This document shows, in pieces, positions 12,901 to 27,900 of a stretch of 64,000 nucleotides of DNA; position 1 is the first letter of the stretch; the number at the start of each line of letters is the position of its first letter. Position numbers and translations under genes: made by a program. This DNA is from Ciona savignyi (lineage: Eukaryota > Chordata > Ascidiacea > Phlebobranchia > Cionidae): contig CH001324.1 of assembly GCA_000149265.1 (NCBI GenBank), forward strand, positions 81,584 to 145,583. Direction: 5' to 3'. Below the pieces are notes generated by a model that had not been told where the DNA came from, ran no database searches, and was given only the letters and a program-made list of their open reading frames with translations.

Positions 12901-15900
12901 GTTGTACCATTTCTTGCAGAGGCTATAACATACACATATTTGAATACGTGGAATTGTGGCCGAATATTAACAGCTATTTGGCTTCTACAACACACTTAAA
13001 TCATCTAAATGCATTTTTTGGAATTATAGTAGTACCAATTCTTGTAGTTTTCCTAATCTTCCAACCTTTCTTTAATTTAACTCCTTTTCAATTGAGATTT
13101 CCTATGAGTTTACGTAACAATGACTTGTATTCCGTAACAATGAGTTAATATTTCAAGTGCTTTGCCAGCACTTTAGAAGGAAGTATGAAGACAACTTTGT
13201 AAAGATGAAGTGAGACCATATGTCAAACTTACCTCCTGAAGTGTTAGCTTAAGAGCTAATCGATTATATAACAATCTATTGGGCTATTATTGGTCTGGGT
13301 AGTCTGCCATTAACAATATACAATACAGACCGTGGCATTAATCAGTGGTTGTCCCTTTTTAAGAACCTGTCATCACCTTGTATCATAAAAGCCTTGGTTT
13401 TCAACGCCCATTGCAAACAGCCGGTTAAGTTCGAAGAAACGTCATATCCCAGCCTTTAGTTGGCAAATCAACACCCCTGATAAAAAAGACTTGCGTCAAT
13501 CTAGCTTGCTTCTAGGTAAAAAGGGAGTTGTTTTATGTTTTTCTCATGTCAATCAACACTTAACAGTCTAGTTGTTCACTACAAGTTACACGAATAGACC
13601 CTAGTTTAAAATAGGAACAAAACTTTTAAGACCACCCATGAGAATATAGAAAACTGTATAGTATTTTCCCATGTCGAAAGAAATCCAAGTGTGCCATATA
13701 GCTAATGCAATTACAAAATGCACATTTTTAAAATGCCCTTACCAGTATAATCTATAATTATATCGAAAATACTACATTATAATCAATTATCAATTTCCAC
13801 TGTTTGATTTGCAGGAATACAATGCCCTTTGCATAAATTTTCGAATTAATCTTTTTGAGCGGTTTGTTTACATTGTAATCGAAAAGCAATTGCTGGTAAA
13901 ATAAACATTTGAGCGAGGACAAAAGGTGCCGTCTTTGAGCGAACAAACCCCTCTAACGTTAACTGTAATGTGACAGTTTTTAACGCTTGATATGTTAAAT
14001 CAGCTTTGCAAACAGTGTGTGGTTCAGACGGTTTGGTTGTGGTAGGATGGTTCTGAGCTAGCGTTGTTTACATAAGCCTACCGACCCCCCTAAAACACGT
14101 GTAAATGTCGAAGAAACGAGAATGACTTACATCCCTTCGACACCGCACAATATATAAACAAGTTCTTGGCGCTGGAACAAACGTATTAATTCAAATAAAC
14201 TGATAAGGTCGTTTTACAGCTTCGACGATAAACATTAGCCCCGTTCCGGTCTTTTGTGAAATTGAAAGTAAACAAATTAAAAGATAAATCAATTGCTTAG
14301 ACCGGCTCATCAATTAAATATTCAAAAGAATATTCAAAAAACGTTGAAATTGCCTTGTTACTTTAACCGCAGGTGGGTGGTATTATTTTGAATAAATTAT
14401 TTCTAAGCTTATAACCACGTTAACTCACCCCATACAATGGGACAAAATAAGCACCCGATACCATTTCCATATTATTGTGGATGACTTACCACCATTGGCA
14501 AACACTTGGTATGCAAACAACCAACAAATGTCACTTAATTTAAAGTGGTTATTTCACCTACTAGTTTCTGTGTATTTTTGCTATTATTCATTAAAATCAT
14601 CTTACATTTTACACCACGTGCAAATATTGGTGCAATGCCAGCTTATAGCACCGCAGACTTACGATTAGCAAAGTCGACAAGGGATATTTCGGGAATGTTT
14701 CGGCTCATTGCACGGCTACAATCGGGCTTGGAAGTTTGTCTCTACCACAAACATACTGGTTGCCCGCTTATAAGCCAACACTAAAGGGGGAAGGGGGAAG
14801 GAGGGAAACTGCTCACTAAAACCATGGAAACTAACTGTAACCCTGCCCCGAATACTAATCTCAAACGCAGAACTAACACAACATAAACCCTAGTCCTTAC
14901 ACTCAAGTTAATGTGATAATCTGTATTTTGGTGTGTAGTTTCCTGTTATTTTCTATTTCCCTCATTTTAGTTCCCATCCCATTTGTGCGTTCTTATAAAA
15001 CGGTGGTATGCTGCCACCATGATCACGTAGCGCCCCTGATCGAATGCCCTGGTTATACTAATTCTCTCATGAGTTTGTGTATTGGGGTAATTCGTCTGTT
15101 TTTACTTAGCTAAGTTTCGAACCCAAGTTGGGCTAAGCACAAGGACCGTTTTTGTATTGTAATCGGTATACGTATCGGGCGCGCTAACCATTCAGCCACA
15201 CGACCTTACCGGGTTAATTCGTCTTCATGTGTTTACCACGTTTGCTCTCGGAACTAATCCCTCATCCGACTAAACATAAGTTACCACGAAAGATCGCACG
15301 AGTGAGCTATTTTTGGCAACATCTTGTTAACCCAGAGACAAACCGTAGCATTTAGAACAAAACTTTACAAGTGTTTATTTGACCTCTGGTATAGCTTATT
15401 CGAACTAAAGACAATGATACGACCAGGTGTCCCTGAAAGCTTCTCAAGGTGTACGTGGCGTGACCATTGACCTCTCTCAATTACAAAATAGAAAATAGGT
15501 TAGGGTGAACTTTATGTAGCGGCATTGACCGTCAGTGTTTTATCGCAACCAGTCTAATTGTAGGTAAAGACCGAGCTATTTTTGACGAGCTGTCAATCAG
15601 CTTGGATTACAGTGCCCAAGTCAATTAATCTTAATCATCTTGCTTTATAGATCCGACTAAATGGTTCGGTGGGTTAGTGTGTATTCTTTCAGTCAAATAG
15701 TTTTAGGTTTAAAACTGGTCGCAAGCTAGTCGACTGTGTCCCTAGGCAAGGCATTTGACAGACATTTTCCAAACCCAGCGGAATGATGGGGCTATATCAA
15801 ATTAAGTAAATGTCTAGATCACACACAACTCACTAAAATAGTCTTTAGTGTTTTCCCATACACGGGGATAGACATAAATATTCGCTTCCTGCAATAAAGT

Positions 15901-18900
15901 GATCTTTGCCCAAACCTACAGTAGAATAACGTGTTCTACCAAATTAAAGAAATGTCGGAATAACACACAACACACTGCAATAGCTGCGGTAACCCGACGA
16001 TGGGCGCGAGGTAATCTGACGATTGCCCGTGTGTTAACCCCCTTGGTTTTCCCATTAACGGGGATAAACATAAATATCCGTTTCATACAATAAAGTAGTC
16101 GTAACCTATATGTCCCACGCCCGGTGTCGCTCATAATTTCAAAGTTGTCTTCTTAATTCACCACATCAGAAACGTATTAAGCGATCATCATGTACTGGTT
16201 AATATCTTACAAGTGGTTTTAACTTTCCATCACCAATAACCACCAAATGCACGGCATTCTTCTATGACAGTGTTTCCCAACCCGAGTCCGCGGTCTCAAA
16301 TGAGTCCGTGGAAGGTTTAAATGAGTCCGCAAGCACATTAACAATTTGCTAAACTTTTATTTGTTTTTGATCGTTATAAACAGCAGTGATATGTTTTTAT
16401 CAACGAGACATTGTAACTCATGGTAATTTTAAGTTTGTCGTAGTGAATCGTATGCACATAGTACAGGTACACTAAACTTTTGACTTACGCTAATTGAAAA
16501 TTAATGCACTTTGAGTCCGCAAAGACTTTCTCTGGTAAGGAAATAGTCCGCGACCAAAAAAGGTTGGGAAACGCTGTTCTATGACATGATATCTTTATAA
16601 ATTCGATTTATGATTTGGTTTCAATGAATTACTGCATTATTCATTTAAGATAAGTATATATAATTATATATTATTATAAGTCCTTTCATATAAATCGCCA
16701 TATTATTCGTGTGTGAATGGCTTGATAAACTTTCCCGAGGAGACATATATAACATTGTTTGGCGGTTTAGAACAGTAATAAACGCATTGGGGTGTTATAA
16801 CAAGGGTCAGATTACCCCGTGTTCACCGTGGAGTTGTAGGAACTTCTAAAAAATATAAGGTTCAACTCGTTAAGAATGAGCTAACAGGCCGAACGTATAA
16901 TTAGCCGAATGCTTGACGCGGCAGATACAGATACCAAATTCTATACAAAAACGGTGTTAGAAACGAGCCTTTAATAGATTCAAATCATAGCCGTTAAAAT
17001 TTTATAAAAATACAAAACCCCCCTGTTTTATAAAGTGTTTTCCTATCTCCATCCTAATTACAAATGACGTCTACTCGGCTTGTTTAGTTTGGCGTACAGT
17101 ATGTAATAAGCTTAGTTTATGTATTTTAGCAGGTGTTTGTCGTAATCCTTGTTCGGAACTTATCAACAGTATACTTCTAAACCTGACGTATTTATAGTCG
17201 GAAATAAAGCAGACAGCAAGATAAAACAAAGAGTTTAGTTTTATTGTCCTACGAATCAGCGCATCAACCTAACTGTGTGGATATAATGAACCAAAATAAC
17301 ACTGAAAATCCGGTCGTTTTTTTTTAATTTTTAATATTTCCTTTTGGTGTGGTACAGTCTTCGTAAAACTTGGTGTTTGTACAACTTTTACAAGCATCTT
17401 TGACCAGGGAAGAGTCTGGGAATGCTTTACGCTGAAAACATATTTAGGAATGACGTAATCTTTTCGGGTAAATCGAAATGACCAGCGTGGAAAGGTGTTT
17501 GCGCATAGAGAATGCGACTTACTATGTTCCAATTCATTTATTTTGAAGTTTGGGACGGTCGAATGGTTAACGCGACTAAAATATATATATATATATATCG
17601 ACTCTTATTCAAAACGGTTCTAGTGACGAGTCCATCATGGGTTCGGAACTTGGCTCGGTTAAAAAAAATTAAGGTTGGCTACCTATACCCCGGTTTATAT
17701 GATTTTTTATCACTTTTAAGTGATTTTTTATCACTGTTGGCATACACCAACGTACTCTCTATATCAAAGGTAGCAGGTAAAGTCAAAGGTAAAATTAAGG
17801 TTGGCTACGTATATACCCCGGTTTATATGATTTTTTATTACCGTTGGGTGCATGCACCAACGTACTCTCTATATCAAAGGAGGCAGAAGCCATAAAACGC
17901 CATAGATCGCAACTGTGGGAACCGTTTGTGGCTACGACACTAACTTCACGCCGCGCTCTCACGTCTATTAGCGCAAGAATCTGTAGCGACTTAACCCCAA
18001 GGTCGAGCCCATTTTATCTCATTGGTTGCTAGCCTGGTGTTTCAAGATGTTGGTACAATTTTGTAACCCGACTCAGTTGTCTGTAATATTACACCTTAAA
18101 AATGGGAATAACTTGAAATGAGTTGCTCAATGCCAACGCTAAAATGTCGAACTAAAGACATTGATACGAGCAGGTGTTCCTGAAAGCTTCTCAACATGTG
18201 AGTGGCGTGACCACTTAACCGGTCTTGTGAACAGTCGGTGGCCGAATGGTTTACGCCGTCGATACATTGTATACAAAAATGGTCATAGTTACGAGTCCAT
18301 CATGGGTTCGAAACTGAGATCGGTTAATAAAAAAACTCAACTGGTTTTTTACTTCAGCATGTAGCTTCGTATGTGTTTTACCATCACAGCGACCACAATG
18401 TAATTCGGCCCGTAATCCCCTACTATTCCCCTGAGAATTAACAATTGTTTTGCTTTTCGCAACTCCACAATTTTACCAAGAAATAACAATACTTTTTACA
18501 CATCGACACTCAACCGCCCAATGCTATCGAGTTGTATGAAGAATTGAATATTAAACCGTTATATAAACTATCATATCTGCTCAAGAAGTTACTTCGTTCC
18601 AACATTCTATTCAGCGGATAAAAGTCCTTTTAAGCAACATTTTATTCGATTTTATTCCTTCTTGGGTAAATTACTTTTCCTTCAAAAGATATCAAGAATG
18701 GCCAATAACCAGGCCGCTTTGTGGAAGGTTATGGGTTCGAAACGTAACCTTCGTTATATATTCACATTGATGAACAATCTATTCCGATACTATATTTATT
18801 TATCTTTTACAATTAAAATATCTTTTGTATATACTTTTTTATAACATTTTCTTTCTCTATCTTTAATCTTTCTATATATGTTTCCATATAGAAACGTATA

Positions 18901-21900
18901 GGTACAGGTTTAAAGAGAGTTTGATACATTTATTTAAACGCCGTTGTCCATATAACCAAACATACCGTTTATAATGAAATGATGTTTGCAGGAAACACGT
19001 CTGCACTGATGAGACTCCTGGGCTATACGGTGTAAGTGGTGAGATAATGAAGAGAATTCGTATCGTGGAGAATTGCGTAGAAGAAGATTCACTCTACATC
19101 TGCACGAAACGGTAAATTATAAATTTAAATAGTTTAATTTATCTTATTTTTCAGTTCTTCGTTATAGTAATGAAGAAAGTAGCAACGATGGTTAAAAAAT
19201 AGGAAAAAAATAATAAAACTTTAATAGTTTTTTTTTTGCTCGCTATAAAAATAAATAAAAAGCAATTTGCTTACGGTATATAGATAACGTAGTAAATCAA
19301 AGTTTTATTAATTTGGGCTGTTCCATCACCCATTTTGTGTTTTCCAATACCATGTAATAATAATCCAATGAGTGTACTTTTGCATATTTTTTTTACAGTA
19401 ATACGCAATATAGCAAGGATTAACAGCAAAGCTACAGTAATTAAAACCCATCTAATACATACACATGGCATAACATAAGAAAAAACACACATACGTGGCC
19501 GTAAAACTGGTAATGTTTGAATCATACACAACACACTGCAATAGCTCCGGTAACCCGACGGTGGGCACGAGGTGATCTGACGATTGCCTGTGTGTTAATC
19601 CCCTTGGTTTTCCCATTCACGGGGATAAATATAAATATTCTTTCCTATAATAAAAGAAATGATCGGGAAATTATTCAACCGAGGCCCCATAGACCGAGCC
19701 TGTTGTTAAATGATCGAAACCTTCGGACAAGTTTCCATCATCAGCTCAATCTTAATCCTCTTACCAACCTGAACATGGTTGCTGAAAATGCACATTAACA
19801 AAGCGCCAACCATGCATTGGCCAATTTTTTTAAGCAGTCGGTAATAAAATCAGTGACGCAATATTAATATTAAGAGTTTTTACCCGAAACATTACGTTTG
19901 GAAACGATTTAATAACATTTAGTCGATATTGATGTACTATCCCAGTACACCTGCGCCCAATACGATTTCACCTAAATCACTTATTTTCATGTATAATTAA
20001 GTCATATTTATTATGTATATTGTTGCAGCTATGGGTCTGGACTCCGTGCTCCAAGAAAAACAGTGATTCATAAATGCTGTCTCGGCTATTTCATCAACTC
20101 CAAGAGAACGGCTTGCAAACTTGGTAATTATTTGATTAAATACAAAAGGATGCATTAAGTTAAAGTGATATTAGTAATTTACCTCGTCCGGCCAAATTGT
20201 AGGGTTGGTTGGTTGGTGGGTCGCCTTTTAACTAGGCACCGTCGGGTTACCAGAGCTATTGCAGCGTGTTGGGTATGATTCAAACGTTCCTTTAATTTGG
20301 TGGAACCCAATATTCCGCTGGGTGCAATGTCCGTTATGTGTCTTGCCCAAGGACACAACCGACTATCTAGCGACCAGTTGTGAGTGTGCAACCCTTTGGC
20401 TAAAAGGCGACGCACCAACCCGCCAAGCATTTCGGCCGGACGAATTAATTTAAACACATATGTGTGTTTCATTATATTGAGCGTGGTTTGTCAGCATATT
20501 TTAATCCATACAGGACAGATAACCGGCCAAACGGGAAGCGCCGGTTCTTCGGGATCAACATGGGTTAGTCGACTTACACACACAGAGGCATTAGGCGGAA
20601 GGAGGCAGGTTCAAGTCGTACCCCAGATACTTACTATCTTCATGCCAAATGATGACGTGGTAGTAAGAGGTGAACAGCAGGCTAGATTTGCATCATTTTG
20701 TTTCATTATACATGTTTCGACATATATTCTCCATCAATATCTAATTTTTACTACTGCAAGCCAAGACGTATACTGCAACTACTTTCCCAATGTATAGTTA
20801 AGGCTATGTCGTATGTATTCTACTTAGTATATTAACGACTGTCGTTTTGCGAAATTTCCCATTTTTTTAATTAGTATACTAGGATAGGATATGGTATTAA
20901 TGTTTATCCCGTGAATGGGAAAATCAAGCGGGTTAACACATGGGAAATCGTCAGATCACCTCGCACCCACGTCGGGTTACCGGAGCTATTGCAGTGTGTT
21001 ATGTATAATTAACATGTTCCTTCAATTTAGTAAAACCCATTAATCCACTGGGTTCAGGCAATGTCCGTAAAGTGCCTTGCCTAAGGACATAGCCGTCTAG
21101 CTAGCGACAAGTTTCGCACCTGCAACCTTTCGATTGAAAGGCGACGCACTTAACCTAACTAAACAAATAAAAAGATTACAATTCATGTTTTATATTGCAA
21201 CGTTATCCATACATTTTTGGTAACATTATCTATACCTGTCATTCCTAATGTATTGCTATTGGATAATATGATCTCTAATATTTTATTTTTGCCATAAATT
21301 ATATGATGTCATATTAAACAGCTCTGACGCTGCAAAACGGAAGTGACGAAGGTACGCAAGTCGAAAAATTCCTTGAAAACCACGTGATACCAGACAGGAA
21401 ACTGCTCTCTTCAAATATGGAAAATAACGAACTTTTTCAAGTAAATCTTATATTTTTAACACATTTCACAGGGGCTTATTGATGAAAGGTTTTGTTCTTA
21501 GGATGCAAAGGGTCCCGGATTTAAATTTCGGTCTCGCACGTTTTTTATATTTTTTTATTTATACAAACGACAGTTTATACTAATATTACCTTAAATGGGT
21601 GTTTGTTTGGACGGATAGCTTAGTAGGTAGGTTATTAAAGGGTTGCAGATTCTAAAGCTGGTCGCTATAGCTAGTCGGTTGTGTCCTTGGGCAAGGCACT
21701 TTGGTGGACATCGCCCAAACCTATAGTGGAATAATGGGCTCTATCAAATTAAGGGAATTTCCCAATTATACAAAGCACACTTCAATAACTCCGGTAACCC
21801 GACGGTGGGCGCGAGGTATTCCGACGATTGACCATGTGTTAACGCTTATTGTGCTTCTCCGTTTACGGAATAAACATGAATATCCTTGTACCCCATCGTG

Positions 21901-24900
21901 TATTCTAACTGTAATTGAATCGGCCAAGATTAATTTAACCGCTTGCATGTTTAACCAATTCCTAATCATCTCACATTTCAGTTGTTAATTAAAGGCGTAT
22001 TTATCGTGTAGGATTGTAACCAGTGATGGGATTCAAAATTTCAAGAACAGGTTTACTTTTGTATCTTACTTACTAACAACAGGTTCCCTAAAAGGTATAA
22101 TGTCTGAAAAAAAGAATCGAATCGGTGATTATCCCGACGTTCTAAGAACAGGTTCGACCGAACCCATGCGAACCTCTTGCATCCCATCATTGGTTGTAAC
22201 AATATTGTTGTCGTTTTCTCATATAATCCACACATTACAACAGGCGGTGTCCGGTAACCAAATGAGGGTCAACTTCTTTCCATCCGACATAGAAGACATT
22301 ATGACGGTGAATTGCCGCAAAGTCTCCGGTCGTGACGTAGTCAGCGACAATTCGGTCGTCCACTTCATTGATGATGTCATGGACCAAGTGACGGGAACGA
22401 TCTATGATGTCATTGCGTCTCAGCCGGAAAAGTTTTCGACGCTTTTGTCAAGTGAGTACAGTGTAAGAGGCGACGTTACTATGTTAAGGTCAAGGGAAAA
22501 CCGTTGAAACCATGGTGGAGTGGATAGTTATAAAGCAGGCACGGGCAACATACGGCTTGCGGGTCAAGTCCGACCCGTAAAAAGATTTTGACCGGCCGAC
22601 AGACTGTATCTAACCATATCCTGTAATAATGATATTGAATAATATTCACGTAATAATCCGGCCCACCAAGGATATCATTTTCCCACATCTGGCCCGTTGA
22701 CTAGAGAAGTTGCCCATGTCTGTTATAGGGTGTTTATCAATTAAAATACTAGAGAATTTGCCCACCCCTGTCATAAAGGGCAGGGTGTTTATCATATCCC
22801 CGCGAACGCAAAAACCAAGGGGGTTAACTAATGGTCAATCCAAGTACATACCGGACTAGCTAACGACCAGTTTCGAACCTAAAACCTTTCGGCTGAAGGC
22901 GAACCGATCAAGCTATGCGGACGGACAAAAACAGAAAACAATTTTAATTTTCCCGGAGTTTTCTCCGCCAACTGATGTGCTACTAATAAAAGCATGATTT
23001 TGGTTTTAAAAAAGTAAACATGCAACGGTTAATGAATCAGACATGCTTCAAAAAATGAACATGACGCGTATCTTATCAGCCATCTGTGGTTTGATCATTA
23101 TATCGTAAAAAACAAGGATTTGTATTGAATTTCTAAACTCAAGGGGAATAATGTTAAAATATTTTAAAGCATGTCAAAATTAGAAGAAAAAAACGTTGAT
23201 ACATCTTGGCAATATAGCGTTTGTTGGTTTATTAAACTATGCTGAAACTTTATTTTTTCTAATATGAAAGTACACCGTTATGGTTAAAGTCTTAAAACGT
23301 AAGTAAGTTTAAGAATATATTTAATACTCACATAGACGGAATACGAAGTTGCGAAAAGATTTAAGTTGCATTTCGCACAATTTTAAATAATGTTTTTTTT
23401 TTTAAATAACCATCAAAAATAGTGATGTATATTGTATAATATGTGCTGCCTCGTGTAAATGCAGTAGGGCATGTAAAAAGGTATCTTCCCAAATAACCAT
23501 TAAAGAAAGTAGCGTATATACTGTATTTGTCCATTAAATGCCACCTCCTTTAAATGCACCGGGCGCATATAAATGTATGGGTTACCACTTCAAATACACA
23601 CGCCATAAAATCGTTGTCGTTTGTAAATTCACGCTTGGAATGTCGGTTACGTAGATATTAAAACACTTTAGGCGGCAATAAATATTTTTACAACTATTTT
23701 GTTCACACATAAAAAGCGCCGAATTTGATGTAGAAATTTAGTCTATATCAAAAAGCATGATTTTAATTAAAAACCAACAAAATTAATACAGTTAATTATA
23801 TTTGAGCTTTGTAAATGTTTCGGCTACGTAATTATGTTCTTCGTTGCAATTTTTAAATAATATGAAAAAGCATTCAAGAAAAAAGATAAGCGACGCCACA
23901 GTAACGAGTGCTAAAGTGCATACTTGATAGCGATAATATGCTTGGATTTAGCTATTAGCATCAAATTGAGTCTTTTACATTCCTTGCGAATATTGGTAGG
24001 AGAAAGTCGCCGAATTAACAGAAAACGATACTCTTTAAGTGTTCGTGATGTGGCATGCGCGAGGGAGAGTGTTTTTCTCTCAAAAATTCGGGACGCAAAT
24101 AAATTACTTAACATGAAGGATATATTAAATAGGTCTAATTAAACCTGGGAATGTATTGTAATCGCACTTGACTTCAATATTCAGGTTAATAAGCCGCGTG
24201 ATTTCGGGCATAAGATTTTCGTGGAAACTCTAAGTTCGGATGGTAGAAACAACAATTTTGACAAGTGGCGCTAATTATCGGATACAGACGAACTGCAATT
24301 TATGGATTAGATGAAAGTTGTTATTCTTACATCAACCTTGCATTGAAGTTGCGATAAGCTAGCGGGTTTAAACGACTCATCCGTATTTTCCTAATACTTT
24401 TCTTAAATTAGATATTACATAATATATGTGAAGTTTTTTTTTGCTCGTAAGTACTGGGACAATAAATAAAACAATACACGGCACAGGAACAGGAAAAGAC
24501 GACAAAACGAACAGTCGTTAAAACACGTCGTTAAAAAGGGTTATAAACAAATAAATAAAGCTGACGCGGCCGCCAAACCTGGAAGACCTACTGCGTTATT
24601 CTGATAGAGCAATGCGAAAGTCAACAATTTACACATCAATCAATTATAAATCGTTTACATTTTAGTCCTTCGGAATGCTGGTCTTAAAGAACGACTTCAA
24701 AGCAAAAACGTCAGTCTTACTCTGTTCGCACCGACCAACGAAGCATTTGAGCAAACCACGATCAACACAGAATCGGGGGCATGCCTGAACGCACTCGCCC
24801 GTAACCATCTTTTAAGTCACGTGTTCTGCACGCCATCAATCGAAGGTTGGTAATGATTTATCTTTCAATGTACCGGGAAGTAACCGACTGTTACGTTGAT

Positions 24901-27900
24901 TAAATTAAAACTTTACCGCATTAGACATGGAATCCATCTCTTGCTTACTTAGTCAACGTATACTTAACAGACATTGCTTGAACTCGGTATAACTTTTGCT
25001 AAATATGTTTTCACACTGTCATTCTTATTATTTCTTATTTATTTACTTTATATTTTATTGCAAATATTATAAGATGGCATCTGCCTTGATAGCCGCATGG
25101 GTTCTCGGTGTCTTCCAGTTAAAATTTATTTTTATTTTGGTGAGATTACCTCACGCCCACCGTCGGGTTACCGAAGCTATTGCATCGTGCTATAGGTTTA
25201 TATTAATCTATTGGGTTCAGGCGATGTCCTATTACTGCCTCGCCCAAGTACACACCTGTCTTGCTAGCGGCTGGTTTCGATCACACAATGTTTCGGCTGC
25301 TTTCTGCCGCTGACAATATTACCGATGTCGCCAACGATCGGAACAATTGCATATATGTGTCGATTTATACGATCGTGTGGCCGGATATGTGATACTTTTT
25401 TTGTGAGTTTAAGCCATAAATATGATTGATTGATTGCACCGTATGGGTTAATAAGTGGTAAAACTAACGTTATGAGAATGGCGTATACGATACACTGCAA
25501 TAGCATGTTTTCCGGGCTAAGTTTCGACCCAATTACTTTACTAAGACCGTTGTTGGGTAGAATTGGTTGCTTTAACCAGTCGGTCACGATTTTTTACAAT
25601 TTAAGTTTAAAAAATTTTGGACTCGTCACTAAGGCTGTTTTTCATATAAATCAGTATTTGTATCGTTCGCGTTACCAATTTGTCCACACGACTGCCGACT
25701 GCAGTAACTTCGCTTAAACTAAGTAAATACGGTATTATAGGAACCCCTATGGCTTTAGCTCTGTCACTCAAATAAGACCATTCACCGGGCGTATATTGTA
25801 TCACAAGAGATTAGAACAAATGTATCCTGTTCCGAAACACCAGTAAAATCGTACCAAATCACTTTTCACAAATATTTCTTTGCTTAATCGGATCTATTTG
25901 CATAAAAATGTCGTCGCTATTTCTTGGGTTTAGCGGCCACGTCTAATTATACCAAATTTAATAATTTATTGCTTTTTAGACGTGTTCTAACGACTGTCGT
26001 TTTGCCGATTTTTCTCGTTTTCCAAATTTTTATCAATGGCCTGCTTCATGTTTTCATCGTGGAAACAAAAAATAAACTAAGCTAATTTAACTTATTTCGT
26101 ATTCCACAGTATACTCCCAGAAACACATAACTATGCACGCCGAAAACCTCACAATATTTCAAGACGATGGAATATACGTAGGTAGCACTGAGGTCATCAC
26201 TAATGACGTCATGGCTCTCAATGGAGTCATACACGTCATAGACGGAGTTCTAAAACCACAGACGGGTATGAATTATAAGTATTACTTTTTATGGTACTTT
26301 TATTTGAACCAAAGTAGGCATATACAAATAGCTAACAATAGCCTAATCGGTGGATATGATAGTATAGGATATTCATATCCGTGAATGGGAAAACCAAGGG
26401 GGTTAACACACGGGCAATCGTCAGATCACCTCGCGCCCACCATCGGGTTACCGGAGCTATTGCATGTGTATGATTCAATAGTTCCTTTAATTTACCCATT
26501 AATCTACTTGGTGTAAAGATATCTCTTGCTCGCTTTTCGGCATTTTGCTATGTGGGATGTCTACGTACGAATGCTCACTTTTCTTTAAAGAAATTGTTAG
26601 CATTATTGCTTACATGTGGTTCAAATATAGGTCTATATAACTTTTTTGTTTTGCATTAAAATATTTTGTTGTTTTCCCACTTTAGTTTCTATTTTTAATG
26701 ACGCGTTTAATGACGGTTCGTTTTGGCGTCCTCTTCTGTTCTGTTATTATTATGCGTTGTTGATAATTTAATAATATAGACGAAGAAAGTGTAAGCATAA
26801 TACCCTTTCAAATCTTCGATAATTTCAACCAATAAGGAGGCAAATCTAAATTCAGCATTATCTACTGGTGCGAGAGGTTCAATATGGTAGTTTCGTCTGT
26901 TAGTTCAAGCGTGGCCTGTTGGTCTAGGGGTATGATTCTCGCTTCGGGTGCGAGAGGTCCCGGGTTCAATTCCCGGACAGGCCCATTCTTATTTTGAAGT
27001 TAACTAAATTTAAGTTTACCCGAATATATTTAAAAGTTTTTAAAATATTTAAATTCATTAGAATTACAATAGTATCATTGAATAATTTGTGCAATTAATT
27101 TATTTAGAACATAGAATATATACGTTTTGCGACACAACTAAAAACGTCATATTACATAAACACAGCTAAATCTTTAAATTTGGGGAAAACTTAAAGAATG
27201 GAAGGAGGGAAGGAGGGAAACTTTACACTAAAATAAAGATTATTACATTAGAATCAGTTTTAAACGTGAGGGTGGAGTTAGGTTAGAGTTAGTTTTGGGG
27301 TTGAGATTGGTGTTTAGGGCAGGGTTTAAATTGGTTTCCAAAATTTTAGTGTACAGTTTCCCTCCATCGCTCCTTTCCGCTTTCCCTCCTTTTAGTGTTG
27401 CCATTTGAATTTTACATGAATAATTGTTTACACCCCAATTCTACCTACAGCGTTGTCGATGCTTGATGTGGTTGAATCGGACAACCACCTTTCAACTTTT
27501 GTTGGAATGTTCGACACAGCGGATATAAAGCCAGCTCTTGCTACTGGGAACAATTTTACCTTGATAGCCCCCTACAACAAAGCATTTAAGGTATGGAACA
27601 CATTTTGATTAACAGGAATAGACGGCAAAACGAATAGTCGTTAAAACACGTCATTTAAAAGAAAAAGCATACAATTTAATAAATTTAGCGGACCTATATG
27701 ATAGGTGACTTGTTTAACGGTAACGTGGGCTACTTACATGGGATGTTCATGTTTTATTCCCGTGAGTAAAAAAAACAGGGACGAAAATGGAAAACAAGTG
27801 TTATCGCCAGATTATCTTGTGAATGCGTTAGGAAACGTACTTTTACACGGGTAAACGTCAGATTATCTCACGCCCACCGTCGGGTTACCGAAGCTATTGC

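Larger units (their letters stand above)
8206..18991 (+). other. Intron 1 of the FAS1 gene (10.8 kb)
   Basis: The donor is GTGAGT and the acceptor GTTTGCAG. I see no second gene inside. It holds a 2x duplicated segment (8695-8775), SINE B copies (11359-11475, 15105-15215, 16895-16990, 17545-17672, 18230-18335), SINE A copies (15650-16095), a foldback element (14783-14955), a hAT MITE (16268-16576) and a local tandem duplication (17670-17885). Regions 8800-11350 and 11480-14780 show nothing I can name; first-intron enhancers would be plausible there but are not shown. Confidence 0.75.

Noticed and set aside
15899..16093. Frames with the recurring peptide TRRWARGDLTIARVL (also at 19517, 21701 and 47621)
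   Set aside because: This is the translated core of SINE family A, not a protein family.
22100..22507. 135-codon frame as a stand-alone gene
   Set aside because: Only 22244-22451 is coding; it is FAS1 exon 6 with an acceptor and donor, and the rest is intron read-through.
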